DNA of 64,000 nt from DVEG01 sp964405435 (GTDB lineage Bacteria > Cyanobacteriota > Cyanobacteriia > Cyanobacteriales > Oscillatoriaceae): the NCBI GenBank assembly GCA_964405435.1, contig CAYOOD010000033.1:4678-68677 (forward strand), written 5' to 3'. Below are positions 53,120 through 61,100 of this stretch, in pieces. Both the position numbers and the translations under genes were made by a program. Numbering within the stretch: the first letter of the stretch is position 1; each line of letters opens with the position of its first letter. The notes under the pieces were generated by a model. That model was not told where the DNA came from. It saw only the letters and a list, made by a program, of their open reading frames with translations, and searched no databases.

Positions 53120-54718
53120 TTAATTCAGGTTGAACTCAATCACGATGAGTTTTCCTTTGATTTCCCCTTCTCCTGAAGAGAACTTCCAATTTCTTACGCC
53201 GTTCATAGCAGCTCGGTCTAAATCTTCGTGACCGCTGGTTTTTACCACAACGGCAGTCAATACGTTACCGTCAGCGTCAATATCAACACTGACCTCGACT
53301 TCACCTTCTCGTTTATCTTTTCTCGCTTGAGTGGGATATGCAGGTTGATTGCAGCGAATGCAAGTTCCGGGAGAAGCACCGGAACGGCGCGAAGAATTCC
53401 CCGATCCCCCTGCTGAACTTTCCGGTTTTGGCATCGCTCCAACACTGCTGCTAAAGGGTTCGGATGAAGCGATGCCTTCGCCATAGCCGCTGCCACCGGA
53501 TGACGAGTTCCATTCATTTTCTCCGCCGCGCTCACCTCCGGGAATGCCAGAGACGTCGGAGTTTCCTGCCTCGCCGAAAAAGTCTCCAGAACCCCCACCA
53601 CTTCCGGGGCGGGAGGCGGTGACGGGGGAGTCGGTATTGCTCGGAGCGCGCTCCATCCCTCCCGAACTGCTGCCAAAGGTTTCGGAGAAAGGTACTTCGC
53701 CCTCTCCACCCCCGTCTGCTGAGGAAAAAGCGTCACTCTCTGCGGGAATCTCAGCAGCATCCGGGCTTCCCACTTGTGTGAAACTGCCGCTAGAGGTGGT
53801 GCCACCCCCGGGACGAAAGGCGGTGACGGGCTCTTCGGAAGCTGGCGGGCGAGATGGAGCGCCCCAATTATTTTCAAAGGGTTCGGATGCTGGCTCCTCA
53901 CTATACTCACTTTCGTCAGATGGCGGCTTTGATTCACTTTCTCCAGGGCTGGAGGAAGCAATGGGGTTGCCTGCATCTGCCATAAAATCTGTAGATTCGG
54001 CAGCACCACTCGGGCGAGAGGCGGTGACGGGCGGCTCGTCGAGCGGCGGTGGCTCCTGCGGCGGCGCGCTGGAGTTTTCAGGTTCGAGGCGATCGCTTTC
54101 AGTGTTTGCCGGTGGAAAAGGCGGAGAATCCGAGATCGGCGGTTCAGGAGCCTCTGACGGCTCGAAAGACCTTTCGGACGCGATCGCCGGAGGCTCCAAA
54201 GGAATTGGCGGCGTCTCCGCGATCGCCTCTTCTTGGGGAATTGGCGGAGTTTGCGCGATCGGCTCTTGCTGGGGAATTGGCGGCGTTTCTGCGATCGCCT
54301 CTTCTTGGGGAATTGGCGGAGTTTGCGCGATCGGCTCTTGCTGGGGAATTGGCTCCGCGATCGGCTCTTCCTGGGGAATTGGCTCCGCGATCGGCTCTTC
54401 CTGGGGAATTGGCGGGGTTTGCGCGATCGGCTCTTCTTGGGGAATTGGCGGCGGCGTTTCCGGTTGAGACGTCTCGGGTGGGGGGAGAACCTCCTTTTCG
54501 ACAGCGGGTTCTGGTTCGACTTTCGCCGTTTCGGGTTCCTCAACCACGATGAACTCAATCGGTTCCTCTGCCGATTCAGCGGGTTTGACAAAGTTGAGGC
54601 TCAACGGTAACACGACACCGTGGAGCACCGCTGAGGCTAGAAAGCTCAAGACTAGGAACTTTTTGAGCTTCTGTTGTTGTTGTTCTCTTTGCGCTGCCGA
54701 AAAGTCTGAAACACTCAT
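53120..54718 (-). CDS. tonB: TonB energy-transducing protein
   Basis: 532 residues, long for TonB. It has a short cytoplasmic start, one membrane helix at about 21-43 (FLVLSFLASAVLHGVVLPLSL), a Pro/Glu-rich span with IPQEEPIAQ repeats, a long Ser/Glu/Pro/Gly-rich region, and a C-terminal TonB domain at about 455-532 (QPAYPTQARKDKREGEVEVS, VDIDADGNVLTAVVVKTSGH, AAMNGVRNWKF). It couples the inner-membrane proton gradient to outer-membrane receptors, here most obviously the receptor at 44072. It is divergent from exbB/exbD. Two long open frames overlap the repetitive part, but they are products of its skewed codons. GGAG precedes ATG 54718. Confidence 0.9.
   Translation of the reverse strand: MSVSDFSAAQREQQQQKLKKFLVLSFLASAVLHGVVLPLSLNFVKPAESAEEPIEFIVVEEPETAKVEPEPAVEKEVLPPPETSQPETPPPIPQEEPIAQTPPIPQEEPIAEPIPQEEPIAEPIPQQEPIAQTPPIPQEEAIAETPPIPQQEPIAQTPPIPQEEAIAETPPIPLEPPAIASERSFEPSEAPEPPISDSPPFPPANTESDRLEPENSSAPPQEPPPLDEPPVTASRPSGAAESTDFMADAGNPIASSSPGESESKPPSDESEYSEEPASEPFENNWGAPSRPPASEEPVTAFRPGGGTTSSGSFTQVGSPDAAEIPAESDAFSSADGGGEGEVPFSETFGSSSGGMERAPSNTDSPVTASRPGSGGGSGDFFGEAGNSDVSGIPGGERGGENEWNSSSGGSGYGEGIASSEPFSSSVGAMPKPESSAGGSGNSSRRSGASPGTCIRCNQPAYPTQARKDKREGEVEVSVDIDADGNVLTAVVVKTSGHEDLDRAAMNGVRNWKFSSGEGEIKGKLIVIEFNLN
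54204..54452 (-). repeat. 30/36-bp repeats encoding the TonB Pro-Glu spacer
   Basis: Units of 30 or 36 bases, each containing GGGGAATTGGC and a GCGATCG word, encode IPQEEPIAQTPP and IPQEEPIAEP variants. Alternating unit lengths and near-identical copies point to slippage or unequal crossover. The repeats would lengthen the periplasm-spanning arm. Confidence 0.8.
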
Positions 54719-55587
54719 GCGTTATGGCTCTCCTACATCCATAGGTTGAGAAACTGCGCGATCGGAAGCCGCACCTCACCCGAAAAAAAACAAGCCACTT
54801 CGGGTTTAGCGTGCCCTTAGCTGGGAACCTACCGATCCTATAGGAACCGCGTCTCTTTTCTCAAGCACTCTTGCTAATTATTTTCATTTGTTTGCTAATT
54901 CCAAGTTGACACTGCCAACCAGCCATCCTACCCGGTTCGCTTGGCCCACCCCAGACTAAAGGCCATTGGGACGGCTTGGCGTCTGGCAGAGTGGCCTTAA
55001 AATTTTCGAGGCACCTTACTTGATAGCGCCTAAAACGAACAGTTACAAGCTTTTTTAAAAAATTTTAACATTTTAAATTTGTCTATCTTATATTAAAACT
55101 ATAATCAATTAATCTTTTCAATAAATGGAAGTTCGGACAACTGCTTGACATCTGCGTCGGATTGTGAAAATCTAGTTGAGAAATCTTTTCAAGTAAAGAA
55201 ATGATAAAAATTCCGAGGACAGGCGTTTAACGACAAAGCGCTAGTAGAGAAATCGCTACAGGTGTCGATCGCGAGGTTCTGCGCGGGGTGAAAAGCTTTT
55301 CGCGCGAAACGGCTTTCTTGGCAGTGAAAGAATTTCCAGGCAGGATCTCGTGAAGCGTCTCAAGGGCGTAAAGCTTTCGCGACTTGGGCGCGACTGGGGA
55401 GCGCTTTCACGTCAGCGTTGCGATCGCACCCGCGCTGCTGCAGCGTGAATCGCGCCGACTTCCCCGACGCGAAGACAGGAGCAGACATCTGCCGCGTCGG
55501 TTGTACCGGTAACAGCGTCAGCTTTGACGCGATCGCGCGCAAAGAGCTCAAACAATCTCACAATCAATCTCAATAGAGTGCAAACCA
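54719..55587. promoter_or_regulatory. divergent tonB/exbB regulatory region
   Basis: About 870 bases without a supported gene. The part near tonB is mixed and includes AAGGCCA...TGGCCTT arms at 54959-54998 followed by AAAATTTT. The centre, 55030-55200, is strongly AT-rich and contains a TTGACA at 55145 and the Fur-like site at 55177. AATCTTTTCA occurs at both 55111 and 55182. The part near exbB is GC-rich, and its only open frames lack family features. Confidence 0.6.
55177..55191. promoter_or_regulatory. Fur-box-like site upstream of exbB
   Basis: TGAGAAATCTTTTCA matches the 7-1-7 pattern TGAGAATnATTCTCA at 11 of 14 positions and forms an inverted repeat (TGA-AAA/TTT-TCA). It shares AATCTTTTCA with the site at 43612 in front of the NRPS operon. 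Together these suggest iron control of both units. Confidence 0.45.
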
Positions 55588-56247
55588 ATGGATAATTTTA
55601 TTTATCTCTTTCGGGCAGCGGGTATTGTTGCTTGGCCGCTGATGGCCTCTTCAATCGCAGCAGTCGCGCTGATTATAGAGCGGCTTGCCTTTTGGTTTCG
55701 GGTGCATCGACGGCAGCGCCGAATCGTGCGAGAAGTGCTGCAGCTCTACCGTCAAAATCCAGACGCAGCCATTAAAAAGCTGCGACTGAACGCCGATTTG
55801 CCCCTGGCGCGAATTTTTTTAGAAGCCTTAGAACTAGAAGATCCCAATGTCGATGAATTTCGGCTAGCGCTCGAAAGCGCCGCTCAGGCTGAAATCCCCG
55901 TTATGAAACGGTTCAATACGATATTTGACACGATTATCAGCCTTTCGCCCTTATTTGGGTTGCTCGGAACAGTTTTAGGATTAATTACCACCTTTGCGGC
56001 GCTCAAGCTAGGGGATGTAGGCGGCAGCAACACGACAAACGTTACCGGCGGGATCAGCGAAGCCCTCGTATCTACGGCAATGGGCTTGGTGGTGGCGATT
56101 TTTACCCTGATCTTTTCCAATATGTTTCGCGGATTTTACTTGCAGCAGATGGCGTTTATTCAGGAAGCCGGGGGGCAGTTAGAGTTGCTGTACCGTCACC
56201 GCTACGAACAAAAACAAGGAGAACCCATTTATGCGCCTACCCGATGA
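55588..56247 (+). CDS. exbB: ExbB/TolQ-type proton channel subunit
   Basis: 219 residues with three membrane helices: about 8-30 (AAGIVAWPLMASSIAAVALI), about 113-135 (IISLSPLFGLLGTVLGLIT) and about 155-180 (ALVSTAMGLVVAIFTLIFS). The conserved PLFGLLGTVLG and EALVSTAMGLVVAI motifs of the MotA/TolQ/ExbB family are present. With ExbD it forms the inner-membrane motor that energises TonB, encoded divergently just upstream. The start ATG 55588 is preceded by weakly purine-rich sequence. The gene overlaps exbD by 17 bases, indicating tight coupling. Confidence 0.93.
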   Translation: MDNFIYLFRAAGIVAWPLMASSIAAVALIIERLAFWFRVHRRQRRIVREVLQLYRQNPDAAIKKLRLNADLPLARIFLEALELEDPNVDEFRLALESAAQAEIPVMKRFNTIFDTIISLSPLFGLLGTVLGLITTFAALKLGDVGGSNTTNVTGGISEALVSTAMGLVVAIFTLIFSNMFRGFYLQQMAFIQEAGGQLELLYRHRYEQKQGEPIYAPTR

Positions 56248-56635
56248 ATCCGACAGCATCCCCCAAATCAACATCGTACCGATGATTGATGTGGTCTTCA
56301 GTATTTTGACCTTTTTCATCATTTCATCGCTCTTTTTGTCGAAATCCGAAGGATTGCCAGTAAATTTGCCCAAAGCTACCACCTCTCAGTCTCAGCAAGG
56401 GCCTTCTAAAATTACCGTTAGCATTAATGCCAAAGGAGCCTTAATGGTGGATAAAAAAGCCGTCAAGTTAGACGAGCTTGAAAGTGCCGTGCGGCAGATA
56501 ATGGGAACGAATCAGAGCCAATTAGTCGTGTTAAATGCCGATAAAAGCGTCGATCACGGCAACGTTGTAGAAGTCATGGATCGATTGCGTCGAATTAAAG
56601 GGATTAAATTAGGAATCGCCACCGCGCGCCCTTAG
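56231..56635 (+). CDS. exbD: ExbD/TolR-type motor subunit
   Basis: 134 residues: a short cytoplasmic N-terminus, then one membrane helix with the channel aspartate in NIVPMIDVVFSILTFFI, and a periplasmic domain containing VVLNADKSVDHGNVVEVMDR and ending GIKLGIATARP, as in the ExbD/TolR family. It begins inside the end of exbB, and an AAGGAG ribosome site lies within exbB before ATG 56231. Length and motifs are normal. It completes the TonB-ExbB-ExbD system beside the receptor genes. Confidence 0.93.
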   Translation: MRLPDESDSIPQINIVPMIDVVFSILTFFIISSLFLSKSEGLPVNLPKATTSQSQQGPSKITVSINAKGALMVDKKAVKLDELESAVRQIMGTNQSQLVVLNADKSVDHGNVVEVMDRLRRIKGIKLGIATARP

Positions 56636-56648
56636 TCCAGCTCGATCG

Positions 56649-56698
56649 AGTCAAGCAAGCGGGGCAATGTTCGCAAGCGATCGGCAGCTTACTTGACT
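56649..56698 (+). terminator. imperfect hairpin after exbD
   Basis: AGTCAAGCAAGC pairs with GCTTACTTGACT (11 of 12 bases) 14 bases after the exbD stop. There is no T-run, so intrinsic termination is uncertain, but the position fits the end of the exbBD transcript. Confidence 0.4.
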
Positions 56699-57139
56699 TC
56701 AAGAAACAACTTTCGATAAGGCAACCGCAGTGACGCAAAAAGATGCCCCTGGCGAAACAAAGCAATTTCCCAGAACGCCAGCAGCTTGCCTCGCGACTGT
56801 ATAAAATGGGTACAATACAACAGCCATCTCACTCGTGACATTCGCGCGCGCTCGCCGCCCCATGACGATAATGGCCAAGATTTTAAACCTCGCCGATGCC
56901 GAGGGAGTGGGAGCGCACAGGAGCGAGTTTCTGCATGTCGATCGCGCCGCGCCTGCGAGTGAAGCGGAACAGTGAGAAATATTATCTAGAGCGCTCGCCG
57001 GCGCAATCGCCCCGCATCTGCTTTGTTGGGATTGGGGATGAAGGAGTTGAGCATAAATCCCGCTGCGATTCCAGCAGTGAAAGAGGCGATTTTGTCAATC
57101 GCTGCGATCGCCCTGTTCAAGCGATCTGCGTCACAGAGG

Positions 57140-57165
57140 AGAGCGATCGCGATCGCTCTTTTTTT
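57140..57165 (+). terminator. HIP1-derived palindrome followed by a T-run
   Basis: AGAGCGATCGCGATCGCTCT is a perfect 20-base palindrome made of two overlapping HIP1 words, directly followed by seven T's (the run starts at the last base of the palindrome). It has the shape of a Rho-independent terminator on the plus strand. No gene is seen just upstream, so it could end read-through from exbD or an unrecognised RNA. Confidence 0.45.
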
Positions 57166-57351
57166 GCGTGCTGTAGCCCTTCGCAACCTATTAAAGGCCA
57201 AATTCTCCCAGCCTAGCAAGACTTTACAGTTTATACATAAATTTACAAATTTTTTTATAAATTCTAAATAAATGCGATCGCTGCAGACCGGCAGATTTTT
57301 GAGAGCGCCCCTGCCCGCACGGGCGCGGAGTGCGATTCGAGGAAGCGCGAT

Positions 57352-57468
57352 AGCTAGTGTTCTGTCAGCTTTGAAAATACGGCGCTCCTCTCCACAGAAA
57401 ACTCGTACCCCCTTTTCCCGGCAGCGCTCCCACCCACCCGCCACAACACGCTTGACAAAACACTAGCT
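57352..57468. mobile_element. MITE-like element with 16-bp terminal inverted repeats
   Basis: AGCTAGTGTTCTGTCA at 57352-57367 and TGACAAAACACTAGCT at 57453-57468 are inverted copies matching at 15 of 16 bases, enclosing about 85 bases with no coding sequence. Size and ends suit a non-autonomous transposon. A target-site duplication is not clear. No transposase is encoded in the window. Confidence 0.5.
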
Positions 57469-57897
57469 GAGCGGGCGATCTGCTCCGAAGCAATTTCTAT
57501 GCCCGTAGGGGCTTCGCCTTTCCCACGGTGTGGGGCTATAGGCTTCACGCTGCCGCTTTCAGGCCAAAACATGGCCTAAGTTTGGCCTTATATGGATGAG
57601 CCCGCGTGCAATCTTTACACGTCCTGACATTTTCTTCACAAAAGCTTTAAACAGTCGCCCTTGACAACTATATATCTTAAGAATTAGATTATATGTATCT
57701 AAAGATAGATGAATAAATATTAAGCCGCTTAACAAAAGCAGCAAAAGGGTTTAACGTCAGCTTGCAGGCGTATTGCTTTGAACGGCAATCTTGTGGCAGA
57801 GGCGTTAACCGAAATGTAGAGCGATCGCTATTCAAGGCGATCGCTTGCAGTAGGGGCGATCGCAGCGCTCAAAAGGTGCTTGCGTTTTTTTGCGCCT

Positions 57898-57918
57898 GTC
57901 AGCCGTCAGCCGTCAGCC
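57898..57918. repeat. (GTCAGCC)3 tandem repeat
   Basis: Three perfect 7-base copies in the gene-poor stretch before the exoprotein gene. A short cyanobacterial tandem repeat with no function inferred. Confidence 0.75.
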
Positions 57919-58179
57919 ACTGTATTCTTTTTCGGATAGGGGAGAATTGCCTAGGTGAATGATTCCACCACGCCACCAACACGATTCAGGACGATTGTTG
58001 CCTTGAGGCGCTTCAGTTCAGTTAGCCCCGTGGTGGTGAACTGAGCAAATATTTTAAATAGGGATTACTGTTCCTCTTCTGCTGTCGAGGGGCGTACCTG
58101 CATTAATTTTGCTTTTCTTGCCATCGCCCCAGCCAAAACTGCGGCCTAACTACTAAAATAGAACCAGGAAACATTTACC

Positions 58180-61100
58180 GTGAACAAGCAAATTATCTTT
58201 GTTGACTCACTCGTTGAAAATTATCAAAGCCTGATTGCCGGAGCCGAAGCTAGCGCAGAAATTGTTATTTTAGATGCGAAACGGGACGGTGTAGAGCAGA
58301 TAACCGAAACGCTGGCAAGTCATCAAAATATTGCTGGCATTCACATCATTTCCCACGGCAGCGCGGGAAATTTGCAATTAGGCAATGCAGCCCTCAACAG
58401 CGCCACTCTCGACACATACGCTTCCCAGTTGGAGCAGTGGCAGCAACATTTGACAGACGGTGCAGATATTCTCCTCTACGGTTGCAACGTCGCTTCAGGA
58501 GAGTCAGAAATCACCTTTGTTCAGCGCCTTGCCGAACTGACGGGAGCCGATATTGCCGCCTCCGACGACCTCACGGGCAACAGCAACAAAGGCGGAGACT
58601 GGGAATTAGAAGTCAAAACGGGCAACATAGAAACCAACCTAGCAGTAAGCAAGTCCGCGCAAGCCACCTACGACGGCATTTTGGGCATTCAACTGTTCAA
58701 AGATATCAATCCGGGCAGTGGGGGTTCATTCCCTCTCTACAATAACAATTTCGCTATTGCCAACAACACTCTGTTTTTCACTGCCGACGATGGCACCAAC
58801 GGCGGTGAATTGTGGAAGACAGACGGTACAGCCGCTGGCACCGTGCTTGTTAAAGATATCTATCCTGGCTTCGGTGGCTCAAACGCTTTGATATCCGCAG
58901 CAGGCAACCTTGTATATTTAAATGCCAATAATCCCACTACCCCCTATGAGTTGTGGAAGAGCGACGGCACAGATGCCGGCACGGTGCTTGTCAAAGATAT
59001 CGACCCAATCGGCTTTTCTAATGCTAGTAAATTCACATATATCAACGGCATCACATATTTTATTGCCTCGGACGGCACCAATGGCGTTGAGTTGTGGAAG
59101 ACTGACGGGACAACTGGCAATACAGTGCTTGTGAAAGATATCCTTCCGGGCAGCACTAGCTCAAATCCTCTATCCTTGACCAATGTCAATAACACCCTCT
59201 ATTTCGCTGCCTCGAACTCTAGCGGTTATGGTGACTTGTGGAAAAGTGACGGCACAGCCGCCGGCACCGTCCTTCTCAAAAGTGACATCAGCCCTAACTA
59301 CTTAAGAAATGTCAACGGCACCCTCTATTTATATGCCTATGACAGCAACGGCGGTGAATTGTGGAAGAGCGACGGCACCACTGCCGGCACGGTGCTTGTC
59401 AAAGATATTAAGCCAGGGAGCGATTCCTCTAGCATTACTTTCTTAACCAATATCAACAACACCCTGTTTTTCACGGCTTATGACGGCACCAACGGCTATG
59501 AGTTGTGGAAGACAGACGGCACAACCGCCGGCACGGTGCTTGTCAAAGATATTAAGCCAGGTAGCGGCTCTTCTTATACAACAAAAGCAATCAATATCAA
59601 CGGCACGCTGTATTTCTCTGCTGATGACGGCACCAACGGCTACGAGTTGTGGAAGAGCGACGGCACCGCTGCCGGTACAACACTGGTCAAAGATATCAAC
59701 CCGGGAATTAATGGCTCGTCCATCGATTACTTAACCAATTTAAACGGCACCCTATATTTCAACGCCGACGATGGCACCAACGGCTGGGAGTTGTGGAAGA
59801 GCGACGGCACCACTGCCGGTACAAAACTGGTCAAAGATTTAATGCCCGGTAGCGGCAGCACTTACCCTAGCGGGTTAGTCGTTTTCAACAACTCTCTATA
59901 TTTTAATGGCTATACCCAAACTCAAGGCATTGAGTTGTTCAAGCTCTCGCCTTCTTTTGTTACGTCAGTCAGCGCCACAACAGCCGACAGTGCCTACGGT
60001 GTCGGTCAAACCATTAATATTACCGTCACCTTCAACGAAGCTGTCACCGTAGATACCACAGGCGGCACTCCCCGCTTGCAATTAGCAACCGGCACCACCA
60101 ACCAATATGCCACCTACACCTCCGGTTCTGGCACTGATACTCTCACTTTTAGCTATGTGGTACAAGCTGGCGATACTGCCGCTGACTTAGAATATCTTGC
60201 CACTAATTCTCTCGAACTCAATGGCGGCACAATTACAGCAGACGGCATTGATACTATTTTAACCCTGCCAGCCTTGGCTTCCCCCCAGTCCTTGGCTGGA
60301 AGTAAAAATATCGTCATTGATACCATTCTCCCCACTGTCAACACCGTCACCTCCACCACCCCGGATGCCGCTTATACTGTCGGTCAAGTTATCCCCATTA
60401 CTATTGAATTCAGCGAAATTGTTAATGTTACTGGCACGCCACAACTCACCTTAGATATCGGCGGTACACCCAGAGTCCTCGACTATACCAGCGGTAGCGG
60501 TACGAATACTCTCACTTTCAACTACACCGTCGCGGCTGGCGATACTTCCGCAGATCTGGATTATCTCTCAACAACAGCCCTCGCTCTTAACGGCGGCACT
60601 ATCAAAGATAGCGCCAGCAACGATGCCGATTTAACCTTAGCGACTCCTGGTGCGGCTTCTTCATTGGGTGCCAATAAAGATTTAGTTATCGACGCCGTTA
60701 CCCCAACCGTTACCAGCGTCACTTCCACTATCTCTGATGGCGCTTATACAATCGGTGAAGTCATCCCCATCACCGTTACTTTCTCCGAAGTGGTGAACGT
60801 CACCGGCACGCCACAACTCACCTTAGCCACTGGCGGCGCGGGAACGGTTCTCAACTATGCTGGCGGCAGCGGTACGAATACTCTCACTTTCAACTACACT
60901 GTCGCTGCTGGCGATACTTCCGCCGATCTGGATTATCTCTCAACGGCTGCTCTATCACTGAATGGCGGTACGATCGCAGACGGTGCAAACAACGATGCCG
61001 ATTTAACCTTACCTTCTCCCGGTACAGCGAACTCGCTAGGTGCCAATAAAGCATTAGTTATCGACGCGATTGTTCCCACCGTTACTAGCGTCACTTCCAC

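Larger units (their letters stand above)
56636..58179. other. 1.5-kb gene-poor stretch with repeats
   Basis: No supported protein gene. It contains an imperfect hairpin just after exbD, a HIP1-based terminator-like palindrome at 57140, a MITE-like inverted-repeat unit at 57352-57468, a GTCAGCC triplication at 57898-57918, several HIP1 sites, and an AT-rich block at 57640-57725. That block has TTGACA at 57662 and a TAGATT-type -10 box 18 bases on, a possible promoter for the exoprotein gene 500 bases downstream. A 37-codon frame at 56862-56975 is too short to judge. Confidence 0.55.

Noticed and set aside
53544..54467. 307-codon Gly/Ser-rich open frame opposite tonB
   Set aside because: Mirror of the Pro/Glu/Ser-rich TonB codons; no start signal or family motif.
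53257..54591. 444-codon Arg/Ser-rich open frame overlapping tonB on the same strand
   Set aside because: It is the shifted frame of the TonB repeat region; composition is driven by repeat codons, and the TonB frame has a membrane helix and a recognisable C-terminal domain.
56862..56975. 37-residue open frame after exbD
   Set aside because: Too short, no clear ribosome site, and no recognisable family.
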